Shown in pieces: positions 50,401-60,513 of a stretch of 64,000 nucleotides of DNA. Each line of letters opens with the position of its first letter. The stretch's first letter is position 1. The DNA lies in contig JBPYCQ010000003.1 in the NCBI GenBank assembly GCA_051846895.1, positions 124,001-188,000 on the forward strand, written 5' to 3'. The notes under the pieces were generated by a model. That model was not told the origin of the DNA. It worked only from the letters and a program-made list of their open reading frames with translations, and did not search any database. Source of the DNA: CALKAL01 sp051846895. GTDB lineage: Bacteria; Bacillota; Bacilli; Bacillales; Alkalibacillaceae. The position numbers were made by a program, and so were the translations under genes.

Positions 50401-51611
50401 TTTTGTAATTCCTTTTTTATTTGTTCGATTTGTTGGATATACTGATTTTTAATATTTTCATTTACATGAAAACCGCCATACCTAACATTTCGATACAAGT
50501 TAATCGCTTCACTCTCTATTAAATGACTCACATTGTATCTCTTTAACCAATCTTCAATCGATTCGAATTGATACCTTCCAAGATTTTTTTTAGAAGCCCA
50601 CCACTCTAATTGATAAAAAGCTTTTCTTACTTCATCAGAAGGAGGTGTAGGCTTTCTTCTTTTAAAGCCCCATTTTCTATTTCCGACTTTAGAAGTTTCT
50701 ATATTACTCTCAAACGTACTATATTTCTTTGTATCTCTCCGTAAAGAAAAATGATTCCGGTATTTAAATATAAGAAGTATTATTAAACCGATTAATAACA
50801 ATGCCAGAACAAGAATGATTCTGTCTACCGTTATAAACGGCTCTGCCCTTTCATCTGGATACCATTCATTTGGTTGTATGGGCGACTCACCATACCCCTC
50901 TTCACGTTGTTGCTCATAAACACGATCACTAGAATCTTGTATAAAGTAAAATAACGACCCGAAAACTTTTCCGAATATATTTGCTAAAAAATTAAATCCA
51001 ATAGCAAAGACATATTTAATGGCAGGAAATAAGAAATATAGTAGCGTCGTTATTCCAAATATGCTCGACAACATTACAGTCGTAGTGAATGCTTTTTTAC
51101 CCAATTTCTCTTTTTCAGGTGCAAAGACGAAGTAAGTGATCCACTTTCCTAATAAAAATAAGCTTATTTGAACGAGAAAAATAATAAATACATCGTTATT
51201 AAATGAAAGTGCAAAAGCATTTGCGAAAATAAATGCAAAAAAAGCAAAAAATAAAGTTGTGCCTATAACTAAGCCCTCATTCTCCATATCTGGTTCAACT
51301 TCATGTCTAGCAAGTCGCCACGCAATAAATACACTTGATATAGCTGCAACAGGTAAGTGAAAACCAATTGCCAAAGCGGCGACTAATATGACTGGGATTA
51401 ACAGATAAATATGAAGTAGTAAAACACGTTCTTTCAACAAAAATTTAATCCCTAAATACAATAAGACTGACACTATAACAACGGCTAAATAATTTAATAT
51501 ATTTGGTCGTTCTTCAATAAAAATATAATTGAAATATAGAAATATCCATAGCCCTATAACTTCCAAGGTAAACTGATGCCACTTTGCAACTTCATTAGCT
51601 GCCCGTTCCAT
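50376..51611 (-). CDS. DUF4129-type membrane protein of the MoxR operon
   Basis: A ~411-residue protein: six or more membrane helices up to ~220, an extracytoplasmic region, another helix (~270-290), and a cytoplasmic C-terminus with AFYQLEWWASKKNLGRYQFE (DUF4129-like). No transglutaminase core (Cys-His-Asp) is visible, unlike B. subtilis YebA in the same place. The start at 51611 is supported by GGGGCGAGG; it overlaps the DUF58 gene by 17 nt. Confidence 0.72.
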   Translation of the reverse strand: MERAANEVAKWHQFTLEVIGLWIFLYFNYIFIEERPNILNYLAVVIVSVLLYLGIKFLLKERVLLLHIYLLIPVILVAALAIGFHLPVAAISSVFIAWRLARHEVEPDMENEGLVIGTTLFFAFFAFIFANAFALSFNNDVFIIFLVQISLFLLGKWITYFVFAPEKEKLGKKAFTTTVMLSSIFGITTLLYFLFPAIKYVFAIGFNFLANIFGKVFGSLFYFIQDSSDRVYEQQREEGYGESPIQPNEWYPDERAEPFITVDRIILVLALLLIGLIILLIFKYRNHFSLRRDTKKYSTFESNIETSKVGNRKWGFKRRKPTPPSDEVRKAFYQLEWWASKKNLGRYQFESIEDWLKRYNVSHLIESEAINLYRNVRYGGFHVNENIKNQYIQQIEQIKKELQNKNEDIED

Positions 51612-52809
51612 GAACCTCGCCCCTTTCATTAAAAATAAGAGGCTGTATTTGAGCTGTGTTCATATCGTATATCGTGTATATTGAATGTCCTTGCTCTAGC
51701 CATTTTTTAAAATATTTCATATCAAAACTAGAATAATCGCCCAATTGGATAATATATGGTGGCTTATCTCTTCTGTCGATATATCTAACCATCGCACTAT
51801 AAGACATCGACATTCCATGACGGTTCACTCTAGCCAAGGTTTCTAAAGCGTGCATATAGTGATTTTTCCCTTGTCCTAATGGTAAATGATAAAAAGGATC
51901 ATTAACCTTGGACGGAATATTCATATAAATTTCAAGTGGAATATTTAGTTCCGTCGCATATTTGGCAATGTACGCTACATGTTTTAAATATTCCTCGATA
52001 TATTCAGGTGTTTCATTCGTATTTTTTCTAACATTAATTAATATTAGCCAAGATAATTGATTTACTTTTTCGACAATTTTAGTTTGTAATTGTCCTTGTC
52101 TTGCTGATGCTTTCCAGTGAATACGATTAAAAGAATCACCAGGAATATAATCTCTCGTACCTACAGGTAGAATCGGTTGTTCAAAAATAGAATGTTTAGA
52201 CTGATGTTCACCATTCCTTTTTGGTTCCATAATATCTAATTGATTAACTTTCTTAATTGTTGGATAAACAATCACTTCTGTTTTATACATAGGATTAAAT
52301 GTTAAATATATATGCCCAAGCCCTAAAAGGTTCGGAATATTAAGCTTGACCGATCTAATCCGTGCCACTCCACGGTGGATCGCTTCAAAAGGTATCGTAA
52401 TCTTCTTCTCTTCAAAGCTTAATATTGTTAACGGGATTTCAACGACCCCTGTGTAGTCATGACTATGGGTTTTTTCCCTTTTCACATCAATCACACGATC
52501 ATAAGTAATAATTAGCTTAGCACCTATAATCGGCAGAAACCCTCTTTGTAATAGGGTAAAAGTGATTTCACCTTCTTCACCCGGATACAATCTTATTTTT
52601 TGAACGTCATTTTTCAACTCAAGGTGTTCGTGTACACGTTCATCATAAAAATTGACAGCAAAATATAAAATAAAAAATAAAATACCTACAAAAAGGATGA
52701 TTGGTAAATTTCCAAACATACCGAATAGACTGAAAAAGATGAAAAACGCACCAGGAATCGTCAATCCATAAAAGAATGTAGCTTTCCTTGATTCTTTATG
52801 AAAGTTCAT
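51595..52809 (-). CDS. DUF58 protein (vWA-like, MoxR partner)
   Basis: A 404-residue protein: two N-terminal helices, then the DUF58 signature PVGTRDYIPGDSFNRIHWKASARQ (position ~215-240; quoted in part), and a degenerate vWA-like C-terminal domain. Works with MoxR AAA ATPases by genomic association; function unproven. 4-nt overlap with the MoxR gene. Confidence 0.85.
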   Translation of the reverse strand: MNFHKESRKATFFYGLTIPGAFFIFFSLFGMFGNLPIILFVGILFFILYFAVNFYDERVHEHLELKNDVQKIRLYPGEEGEITFTLLQRGFLPIIGAKLIITYDRVIDVKREKTHSHDYTGVVEIPLTILSFEEKKITIPFEAIHRGVARIRSVKLNIPNLLGLGHIYLTFNPMYKTEVIVYPTIKKVNQLDIMEPKRNGEHQSKHSIFEQPILPVGTRDYIPGDSFNRIHWKASARQGQLQTKIVEKVNQLSWLILINVRKNTNETPEYIEEYLKHVAYIAKYATELNIPLEIYMNIPSKVNDPFYHLPLGQGKNHYMHALETLARVNRHGMSMSYSAMVRYIDRRDKPPYIIQLGDYSSFDMKYFKKWLEQGHSIYTIYDMNTAQIQPLIFNERGEVHGTGS

Positions 52810-53759
52810 CGTTTCGCTACCCCAACCTCAACAGGGACTTCGACAGATAATAACACTTCATTTAATACCATTTCTTGATCCTTTTTCGTTGCCGCATCTA
52901 AAGTTAAGACTAAACGGTGTGGTAGAACATGCAGTGCCATCTTTTTCACATCTTCAGGAATAACGTATTGACGTCCAGCAATTAAAGCGTTCGCCTGTGC
53001 AGCGCGCATTAATGCAAGTGTTCCTCTAGGACTTACACCAATCTCAATATCTTCATGTTCTCTCGTTTCATAAATGATCGATAATATATATGTTTCAACC
53101 TCTTCAGATAAATGAACGTTTTTAACTTCATTTTGGAAGGCAAGTATGTCTTCTTTTTTAATTAATGCATTCAAGCTTTGGATGGGGTCACCTGTTTTAT
53201 ATACTTGCATCATTTGTCTCTCGTTCTCAAATGATGGATATCCCATATTAATTTTCATAAAAAAGCGATCCATCTGTGCTTCAGGTAAGTCAAACGTACC
53301 TTGTTGGGATTCGATTGGGTTTTGAGTTGCAATCACGATGAAAGGATGCTCAATCTTAATCGGTTCCCCATCTATTGTTACTTGTTTCTCTTCCATCACT
53401 TCTAGCAAGCTTGACTGTGTTCGTGGTGTTGCACGGTTAATTTCATCGGCTAACAACACATTAGTCACAACCGGGCCAACACGAAGTTCAAATTGTTGCT
53501 CCTTAGGGTTAAAAAAATGAATGCCTGTTACATCTGATGGGAGAACATCTGGTGTAAACTGAATACGCTTAAAATCACCGTCAATCGACTTAGCGATACT
53601 TTTTGCTAACATTGTCTTGCCTGTTCCTGGGACACTTTCTAATAAGACGTGCCCTTGATTAACTAAACTATTTAACAAGAGTTCGACAACGTCATCTTTT
53701 CCAATAATAACTTGACCAATTTGTTTTTTTAAATTTTCGCATAAAGTATTAAGTTCCAT
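52806..53759 (-). CDS. MoxR family AAA ATPase
   Basis: A 317-residue AAA+ ATPase: Walker A LESVPGTGKTMLAKS, Walker B LLADEINRATPRTQSSLLE, sensor 1 ATQNPIES, and a C-terminal helical lid (SPRGTLALMRAAQA). Chaperone-like ATPase acting with the two downstream gene products (B. subtilis yeaC-yeaD-yebA type operon). AGGAGG upstream. Confidence 0.92.
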   Translation of the reverse strand: MELNTLCENLKKQIGQVIIGKDDVVELLLNSLVNQGHVLLESVPGTGKTMLAKSIAKSIDGDFKRIQFTPDVLPSDVTGIHFFNPKEQQFELRVGPVVTNVLLADEINRATPRTQSSLLEVMEEKQVTIDGEPIKIEHPFIVIATQNPIESQQGTFDLPEAQMDRFFMKINMGYPSFENERQMMQVYKTGDPIQSLNALIKKEDILAFQNEVKNVHLSEEVETYILSIIYETREHEDIEIGVSPRGTLALMRAAQANALIAGRQYVIPEDVKKMALHVLPHRLVLTLDAATKKDQEMVLNEVLLSVEVPVEVGVAKR

Positions 53760-53768
53760 AATATCCTC

Positions 53769-54713
53769 CTATAGTTCCAATGTTGGTTTGAATAATGACC
53801 GATTATCCAGCGGAAAGATTCGTTCTGTAAATTCACCTGGCTTCGTTTTTGCTAAAGCACGATTCATCATATTAATTTTTGCATCCATTAGATCAATTAA
53901 GTGAAGGACCTCCGCTTCACGAATAAGTGGTGGTTTCGGACTGCCCCACTCTGCCTTTCCATGATGACTTAATACCATATGCTGTAAAAGCAGCACTTCT
54001 TCCCCTTCAATATTTAGCTCTTTAGCGGCTGCTGCAATTTCTTCAACCATAATTGTGATATGGCCTAACAGCTTTCCCTCTAATGTGTATGTAGGGGTTA
54101 TTGGGCTTGAAAGTTCTTTTACTTTTCCAATATCATGCAAAATGATCCCCGCATAAAGTAAATCTTTATTCAACTCTGGGTAGAGCTGAACGATTTGTTT
54201 TGCAATTTTTAACATAGAAACGACGTGGTGAGCTAATCCCGATGTGTATTCGTGATGATTTTTTGTTGCGGCTGGGTAGGTAAATAATGGTTGGTCATGC
54301 TTCTTTACAATATACCTTACGATTCGTTGTATATTCGGGTTTCGCATTTCAAAAATAATTTGTGTAAAATACTCCCTTAATTCTTCCACTTCTATTGGTG
54401 CTTTTTCCATAAAATCTTCAATTTGAACACCGTCCGTCTCATTAGATAGACGTATATGTCTAATATTCAATTGTAATTTCCCACGAAACTGCCGAATATC
54501 GCCCAAAACATGAACAATACTTTCAGGCATATAAGCTTCTTCATCTTCCTTCGCTATATCCCAAAGCTTGGCCTCAATTTCCCCTGTTTTATCTCGGAAA
54601 ATAATTGTTAGAAAAGGTTTACCATTACTTGCAACACCTTTATCAACCTGTTTTATAAAAAGAAAGCCTTCAAACTGCTCGCCTACATCGACAGTCGCTA
54701 TACTTTTCTTCAT
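53769..54713 (-). CDS. yhaM: 3'-5' exoribonuclease YhaM
   Basis: A 314-residue nuclease, the same length as B. subtilis YhaM. N-terminal OB fold (KGVASNGKPFLTIIFRDKTG) and C-terminal HD domain (HHEYTSGLAHHVVSM, AGIILHDIGKVKEL, HHGKAEWGSPKPP). Trims RNA ends. The ATG at 54713 has GGGAGAG upstream. Confidence 0.94.
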   Translation of the reverse strand: MKKSIATVDVGEQFEGFLFIKQVDKGVASNGKPFLTIIFRDKTGEIEAKLWDIAKEDEEAYMPESIVHVLGDIRQFRGKLQLNIRHIRLSNETDGVQIEDFMEKAPIEVEELREYFTQIIFEMRNPNIQRIVRYIVKKHDQPLFTYPAATKNHHEYTSGLAHHVVSMLKIAKQIVQLYPELNKDLLYAGIILHDIGKVKELSSPITPTYTLEGKLLGHITIMVEEIAAAAKELNIEGEEVLLLQHMVLSHHGKAEWGSPKPPLIREAEVLHLIDLMDAKINMMNRALAKTKPGEFTERIFPLDNRSLFKPTLEL

Positions 54714-54823
54714 CCGAATCTCTCCCTTTTCATCTTGGCTTGACATATAAAAACTTAACCTAGCTCAATTAATGAAAATACTAAATATTTTATACAAATT
54801 ATGACTATTTTATCATCTATTGT

Positions 54824-57781
54824 TTAATTTGACGAATGGAATAATATGTTTAAATTCTCATTTTCATTAATATTCTCATGTTGATCGCATGATAAATAAA
54901 TGATTTGCTGATTAATTCCCAGCTCTTCTAAAAGACTTAACATCTGACTTTTTCTTTCTTGATCAAAATGAACAAAAGCATCATCTAATATAAAGGGCAC
55001 TAAATAATCGTTATTGAACACCATATTAATAGCTATTCGCAATGATACGTATAATTGATCAGCAGTACCTTCAGATAATTGTTTAACTGTGAACCATTCA
55101 TGTTGGTTGTTTTGCACAAATATCGTCTCATCTTCTTCAGAAAACATAACACTTACATATTGTCCGTTAGTTATCTTTGAAAAAAAGGAAATTGTATAAT
55201 TAATAATTTTAGGCAAGTAAACTTGTTGATAACGTGACTTTGTATCAATAATGAAGCCTTTTGCCGTAGCTAAAACTGCATATTCTTTAGCCAGTTGTTT
55301 GATGTCATTAATTAATACAGCCCGTTGGTGGATATAATCTGATAATGTTCCATCCGCTTCTAATCGATTAATTTCAGCACGTTTATTTGATAAAGCTTGT
55401 CTCAGTTGGTCAATTTCAAATGACATATTTGCTAACTCATTTTCTATATCATTGTAAATGACGTTTATTTGCAGCCAATCATAGGTATCAGAAATAATTC
55501 GATCACTATCATGACCAAAAACCTCATAAACTTGAGCAAATGCCTCTTCTTTTTTATTCATAAGTTCAATAAAACGATTGTATTTCTCACACGCGTTTAT
55601 GAATTGCTCTTCATCAGCTACATTGGCTTGAGTTATTAACTTTTTTAACTCATCCTCATATGGAATAGAAGCCGCTTTAAGCGAATGGATTTCATCAACA
55701 AGGTCTTTTAACCAGCTATCATACTCATTTAATTTTTGAATGTTCTCTTGTTCAACATTTATGCATTGATTGACAACGTCCCAAACTGATGGTTGACTAT
55801 AACTCTCATCGCTCTTTGTAAATAATGAAATAAACTGATCTGCAACCCTTTCCTTACTAGTTAAATCTTCTTTTAAATTTTTATTTTTTTGTAAAAGTTC
55901 AGTCACGTCTTGAGCCAATTTCTTCGCTTTTATTAACGATTGATGAACGTTTCCCCACTGAAATAATTCAAATTGCTCTAAAAAAGGATAATTACTAATC
56001 GTTAAATTAGTCTGATCAATAACCTGCTCCTCGATTTTCTCAATCCGCTCTGATTCAGCATATATTTCTCGCAAATCTGTTTCAATATAATCGAGTTTCA
56101 AATTGATTGCTTCGACATCTTTGACGTGTTGTTCATATTGATCAATTTTACTCACTATTTCGCGCATCGTTGTTGAATCAAATGATGACTTTAAATTTTT
56201 AAATTTTTGAGTAATATTATTTAATGCTCGACTTATTTGCTTTTCTCTTCTAATCGAAAAAAATAATCCCCCAATTACCCCTATTAAAAAAGTCAAAACT
56301 AATACATAGTCAGCAATTGTCTGATTGAAGAAGAATAAATAATAACTAATTAAAAATATTACGAAAACAACTGGTAATATAATCTTTGTAACGGCATAAG
56401 TTCTCTTTTCACTCTCTAATTGTTGTTTTCTTTCAATCCAGTCATTTTTATATGTCTGTTCTAAATTGATCATCGCTTGTTGTTTATATAGATCATTCTC
56501 TTTTGTCTTATATTGTTCGTACTCTTCTTTTGTCGGCATATTAGAGATAATTCGGTCCCTTTGCTCGACTAACTTTTTTTGTTCTTCTTCTTTCACTTTG
56601 ATTTTTGCTTCAATCTTTTCCTTTTCAAGCTGGCAATGATGTTGCTGTTCATTCAGTCGTTTCCAATGTTCTTCGGTGTAAACGTTTAACTTCAAGTTAA
56701 TAAGCTCTTCAATATCAAACGATAATCCCATTTCATCTAATAATTGCTTTATATGGTTCGATTGTTCTTTAATTTGTTGGTCATTTTCTTTTACTTGATT
56801 TTCAATTTGTTTTGCAAGAAAAACTGTATCTTTTAATTGATCAAGATTAATGTTTTCTTGCACACTTTTAACTTTTATTTTTTCTTTACTTTTTTCAATT
56901 TCATTGATTCTTGCTTCTCTGATGCTAAGTTTTTCTTTAAAATTAAGAATCTTTTGTTTTAATTCATCATATTTTTTAATGCCATCTTTAGGAAAATGCT
57001 TAACAGACTGCAATTGATTTAATTGATCATCGTAAAACTGATAATTTGTAATTGAAGGTTTACTTTGTATTAACATTTGATATTTTTGCTGTTTTTGTTT
57101 CAGTTGATTTTCTTTTTCTAGCATCATTTGGAGCTCATTTTCAAGCGCTTCTTTTTCTTTATGTAAACTTGTGTGTGTTGACTCTTTCTGTTCAATTTCT
57201 TTTATTTGTTTCGATAACTGCTTGAGCTCTTGAAGCTTTAAATAAATCGGTTGTGTTCTTCCTTTTTGTTTGAAAAGCTCATCCATGCTTTTAGATAGTT
57301 CTTTTTCAGTTTGGACGATATGATCTGACCCCGTCATCCCTAAGTTAAATAAAATCTTTCCAATATCATCGCGCTTATGTTCACGAATCAATTGCAAATC
57401 GCGGTCTTGAAAGGAAAAGACGGATTCAAACAAATAACGATTCATACCTTTAAATACAGTTTCTAAATCTTCATCAGAAACCTTTTCTCCACGTAAGTAT
57501 CCAATCATTTTTCCATTATTTAGATGTAAAAAACGTTCAACGACCCATTCATCATCTTTAATTTTTAAAAAGATACGGCCTCCAAGCTGACCGTCGTATT
57601 TCGAGATATATTGCTCACGTTCCTGAAGCTTTAGACCAAATAAAACATATGTAATGAACATTCTAATTGTTGTTTTACCAGCCTCATTTGGACCATAAAA
57701 GTAATTTAATCCCTCATTAAACTCAACGATTTCATTACGTAACTTACCAAAGGATACGATATCTAACTTCGTAATAACCAT
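54824..57781 (-). CDS. yhaN: SbcC/Rad50-like ATPase YhaN
   Basis: A 985-residue AAA ATPase: Walker A FYGPNEAGKTTIRMF (~30-45), two long coiled-coil arms, two membrane helices inserted in the middle (~455-505), then signature LSEGTADQLYVSLRIA and Walker B FILDDAFVHFDQER. Partner of the nuclease YhaO; the pair resembles SbcCD but is membrane-attached. The start overlaps the yhaO stop (TAATG). Confidence 0.92.
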   Translation of the reverse strand: MVITKLDIVSFGKLRNEIVEFNEGLNYFYGPNEAGKTTIRMFITYVLFGLKLQEREQYISKYDGQLGGRIFLKIKDDEWVVERFLHLNNGKMIGYLRGEKVSDEDLETVFKGMNRYLFESVFSFQDRDLQLIREHKRDDIGKILFNLGMTGSDHIVQTEKELSKSMDELFKQKGRTQPIYLKLQELKQLSKQIKEIEQKESTHTSLHKEKEALENELQMMLEKENQLKQKQQKYQMLIQSKPSITNYQFYDDQLNQLQSVKHFPKDGIKKYDELKQKILNFKEKLSIREARINEIEKSKEKIKVKSVQENINLDQLKDTVFLAKQIENQVKENDQQIKEQSNHIKQLLDEMGLSFDIEELINLKLNVYTEEHWKRLNEQQHHCQLEKEKIEAKIKVKEEEQKKLVEQRDRIISNMPTKEEYEQYKTKENDLYKQQAMINLEQTYKNDWIERKQQLESEKRTYAVTKIILPVVFVIFLISYYLFFFNQTIADYVLVLTFLIGVIGGLFFSIRREKQISRALNNITQKFKNLKSSFDSTTMREIVSKIDQYEQHVKDVEAINLKLDYIETDLREIYAESERIEKIEEQVIDQTNLTISNYPFLEQFELFQWGNVHQSLIKAKKLAQDVTELLQKNKNLKEDLTSKERVADQFISLFTKSDESYSQPSVWDVVNQCINVEQENIQKLNEYDSWLKDLVDEIHSLKAASIPYEDELKKLITQANVADEEQFINACEKYNRFIELMNKKEEAFAQVYEVFGHDSDRIISDTYDWLQINVIYNDIENELANMSFEIDQLRQALSNKRAEINRLEADGTLSDYIHQRAVLINDIKQLAKEYAVLATAKGFIIDTKSRYQQVYLPKIINYTISFFSKITNGQYVSVMFSEEDETIFVQNNQHEWFTVKQLSEGTADQLYVSLRIAINMVFNNDYLVPFILDDAFVHFDQERKSQMLSLLEELGINQQIIYLSCDQHENINENENLNILFHSSN

Positions 57782-59013
57782 TACTCGGCCCCTCCATTTA
57801 GCATTCTATCCATGACGATCTTCTCGGCATTTTTCTTAATTTCTAAATAGTCTTCTTTCGTTGGGAAATCTATATGTTTACGAAAGAGATGATGGTTCAA
57901 TAATTCATCAAAATAACGAGTTAGATCTTCCGTTTCATCAATCGTATGCAACAATTCACCAACGAATTGGTTTGTAGACTTAAGCTCGTCACGGTCATAT
58001 GATAATGCCATATGAATGTGAAGTTCTTCTAGCCAAATCCAATGTTCTTGTTCTTCTTCATAATCATTTAATAATTGAATGAGTTCTTCTTTCAATTTGT
58101 CATTCATTTGAACAGCGCTGTTAGACAATGTTACATCTAAACGAACAACTGTCTTAAATAAATGTTTGCGTATTTGACTTTTGTACGCTTCTATTTCTTC
58201 AACAAGCTCAGTCATATTATTTATCCCGGAAAATGCAAGCTCATCTTTTTGAAAAATAATCGTTTGAACAGGTTTAAACGTCACATGTGTCTCGCCATTA
58301 AATAGCTCAACTAAATAACACCCTTTTTCACCAACTTCTTTCATATGACGGCCTTGAATATTTCCAGGGTAGACGGCGTATGGCTCTGTCATTAATATTT
58401 CTCGCGTATGAATATGACCAAGCGCCCAGTAATCTAAGGATACTTTTTTTAATTCATCAATTGAAAACGGCGCATATAAATCATGTTCGGAATTCGATTT
58501 CATACTTCCATGTAACATACCTATATGGAAACCGTTATCGTCTACCTTTTTGAAATGATTAACTTTATTTTCTTTAACTGCTCGCTGATTGTAGCTGAAA
58601 CTGTATATGTAAGCTTGTGTCTGTCCATTTTTCTCATATTTGAAATATGTGACATCTTCTGAAGGAAAAATAAACGTATTCGGAGGAAAGTTAAAATCAA
58701 CTTTTTGTTGCATACCAAAATCATGATTACCAAAGCAAATGTAAGCCTGAATTCGATAATCATTTAACTTTTCTAAACCACGTTTCAATCTCATTAATGA
58801 TTTTAGAGAGGTTGATTGCTGATCAAATAGATCCCCGGCAAACAATACGAAATCAACCTCTTCTTCTATCGCAATATTTATAAGCCGATCAAAAGCTATA
58901 AACGTACTTTCTTTAATATCCCGAAAAATTGAATGTGGTAAGTGGCTCAAACCAACATACGGACTATCTAAATGCAAGTCAGCACAATGAATAAACCGAA
59001 TCGATTCGTTCAT
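57781..59013 (-). CDS. yhaO: SbcD/Mre11-like nuclease YhaO
   Basis: A 410-residue metallophosphoesterase: HCADLHLDSP, FAGDLFDQ, FGNHDFG, MLHGS and ALGHIHTRE form the metal site. Probably a DNA nuclease acting with YhaN. I choose the ATG at 59013; that at 59019 sits directly on the GGAGG. Confidence 0.92.
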   Translation of the reverse strand: MNESIRFIHCADLHLDSPYVGLSHLPHSIFRDIKESTFIAFDRLINIAIEEEVDFVLFAGDLFDQQSTSLKSLMRLKRGLEKLNDYRIQAYICFGNHDFGMQQKVDFNFPPNTFIFPSEDVTYFKYEKNGQTQAYIYSFSYNQRAVKENKVNHFKKVDDNGFHIGMLHGSMKSNSEHDLYAPFSIDELKKVSLDYWALGHIHTREILMTEPYAVYPGNIQGRHMKEVGEKGCYLVELFNGETHVTFKPVQTIIFQKDELAFSGINNMTELVEEIEAYKSQIRKHLFKTVVRLDVTLSNSAVQMNDKLKEELIQLLNDYEEEQEHWIWLEELHIHMALSYDRDELKSTNQFVGELLHTIDETEDLTRYFDELLNHHLFRKHIDFPTKEDYLEIKKNAEKIVMDRMLNGGAE

Positions 59014-59186
59014 AGTCATCCTCCGTTCATTTTGTTAACTATATATTATCAAATTTTTCATACGAATGCACGTTCGCGTAGAGAAATTATTGAATGATTA
59101 TTCATTTTTCCCATTTACAAATTTAAAAACTTTACATATAGTTAAGTTAGAAGAGTATTCGTTGATACAAGAAAGGGGACTTCATT

Positions 59187-59372
59187 ATGAAAACATATTT
59201 TCTTACCGTTTATAATAAAACTGGTGAAAATTTATTAGATGAATCATTTGAAGCAAAAGATGACGAAGAAGCAAAAAATTTAGGGATGAAAAAACTCGAA
59301 GAAAATGGACATGTTGAAACGACTCATCGCTTAGTTTCTCCTAATGGTAAATTACTGTTGTTCCATAGCTGA
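59187..59372 (+). CDS. yhzD: YhzD-like small protein
   Basis: A 61-residue protein: YFLTVYNKTGENLLDESFEA and THRLVSPNGKLLLFHS match the YhzD family. Function unknown. AAAGGGG precedes the start; a terminator follows. Confidence 0.84.
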   Translation: MKTYFLTVYNKTGENLLDESFEAKDDEEAKNLGMKKLEENGHVETTHRLVSPNGKLLLFHS

Positions 59373-59380
59373 TATAAAGA

Positions 59381-59420
59381 GAGCATGCCACAAAATAGTT
59401 AAACTGGCATGCTCATTTTT
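59381..59420 (+). terminator. Terminator of yhzD
   Basis: Ten-base-pair stem GAGCATGCCA/TGGCATGCTC followed by ATTTTTT. Confidence 0.85.
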
Positions 59421-59764
59421 TATTCTTGTCCGTATAATTCTTCAATTGGTTTAGTAATAATTCTACTTATATCAGAAATTAATGTATTTAATCTTTGTTC
59501 TTCATTCATTAACTTCGCAATATCTTCTTGTTGTTGTACTAAATCAACGACTCTTTTCGCTTGTGCAACTTCCTCTTCGGTAATTTCTTCACCTTGCATT
59601 TGCTTTTGCTGTAGATTTAATTGTGTTTCGCGAAAGTCGTCAAACATCTTTTTAGTCGATGGGTTATTCATGACGTTTTCATATGCTGTTTTTAATTCTT
59701 TAAATTCGTCACTTTCACGTAAACCTTTTTCTAAATCATAAGCTAAATCATAAATATTAGACAC
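59420..59764 (-). CDS. yheA: YheA family (UPF0342, YlbF-like) protein
   Basis: A 114-residue all-helical protein (AYDLEKGLRESDEFKELKTA, NLQQKQMQGEEITEEEV, TKPIEELYGQE) matching YheA, a relative of YmcA/YlbF. The start is GTG at 59764 with AAGGAGG 6 nt upstream; the frame extends 9 codons into the ribosome site. Confidence 0.87.
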   Translation of the reverse strand: MSNIYDLAYDLEKGLRESDEFKELKTAYENVMNNPSTKKMFDDFRETQLNLQQKQMQGEEITEEEVAQAKRVVDLVQQQEDIAKLMNEEQRLNTLISDISRIITKPIEELYGQE

Positions 59765-59907
59765 AGAATTCCTCCTTAAAATTACTTTCACTTAACTTTA
59801 ACAAAGATTTTTCATCATGTATAGTAAGCGAACAAATTTGTCCTACTAAAAACAGTATGAACTAATATGTAATATCGCAAACTATATTTCAGAAAGGAGG
59901 GGATGAG

Positions 59908-60108
59908 TTGACTAAGCCGAGTAAAAAAGATCAAGACTTAAGAAGTAAATATGATTATGATGTGGATCGAATGATTAATGAAGGCCTTGCAGGTGGGATT
60001 GTTAGACCATCTTATAACCGCGTCTCCTTAGAAGAAGCTCGTGAAATTAGAAAAAACGACGAACCTTTTAGTCCGGCAGAAGAAACTCGGACAGAAGACG
60101 AAGATTAA
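59908..60108 (+). CDS. Conserved-looking small protein of unknown function
   Basis: A 66-residue hydrophilic protein (DLRSKYDYDVDRMINEGLAG, acidic C-terminus). TTG start with AAAGGAGGGG upstream; terminator downstream. No family name recalled. Probably cytoplasmic. Confidence 0.7.
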   Translation: MTKPSKKDQDLRSKYDYDVDRMINEGLAGGIVRPSYNRVSLEEAREIRKNDEPFSPAEETRTEDED

Positions 60109-60117
60109 ATATATAGA

Positions 60118-60153
60118 AAGGCTTGTCATCGAATTTGATGACAAGCCTTTTAT
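60118..60153 (+). terminator. Terminator of the 66-residue protein gene
   Basis: Thirteen-base-pair stem AAGGCTTGTCATC/GATGACAAGCCTT with T-rich tail. Confidence 0.88.
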
Positions 60154-60165
60154 TAAAAGTTTTTT

Positions 60166-60195
60166 AAAAAGGGGGGCCCATAGTGACCCTCCCCT
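60166..60195 (-). terminator. Terminator of the SASP gene
   Basis: GC-rich hairpin (AGGGG arm with CCCCCT) and five Ts on the minus strand. Confidence 0.65.
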
Positions 60196-60220
60196 AATTT
60201 TTCAATGTTGTTAATTGAGG

Positions 60221-60427
60221 TTATTGTTGAGTTCCGCCAAGTTGTTGTTCAGCCATTTGTACTAGGCGCTTCGTAATTTCACCACCAACTGAACCATTGG
60301 CACGAGAAGTAGTGTCAGGACCAAGCTGTACACCAAACTCTTGTGCAATCTCGTATTTCATTTGGTCTAAAGCTTGTGCAACACCAGGAACTACTAATTG
60401 GTTTGAGTTGTTATTGTTAGATGCCAT
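60221..60427 (-). CDS. Alpha/beta-type small acid-soluble spore protein
   Basis: A 68-residue SASP that coats spore DNA and protects it from UV. Conserved core: MKYEIAQEFGVQLG with the GPR cleavage region (YEIAQEF), and the C-terminal NGSVGGEITKRLVQMAEQ. The start at 60427 follows AGGAGGTG. In B. subtilis sspB lies in the yhe region, but I do not assign the exact paralogue. Confidence 0.92.
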   Translation of the reverse strand: MASNNNNSNQLVVPGVAQALDQMKYEIAQEFGVQLGPDTTSRANGSVGGEITKRLVQMAEQQLGGTQQ

Positions 60428-60513
60428 GTTAATCACCTCCTGTGTACTTCTATTGTCTGCAGGAGGCGAAAGATTATAACGAAAATTTAACGGTAATTTT
60501 TTCTTCTAAATGA

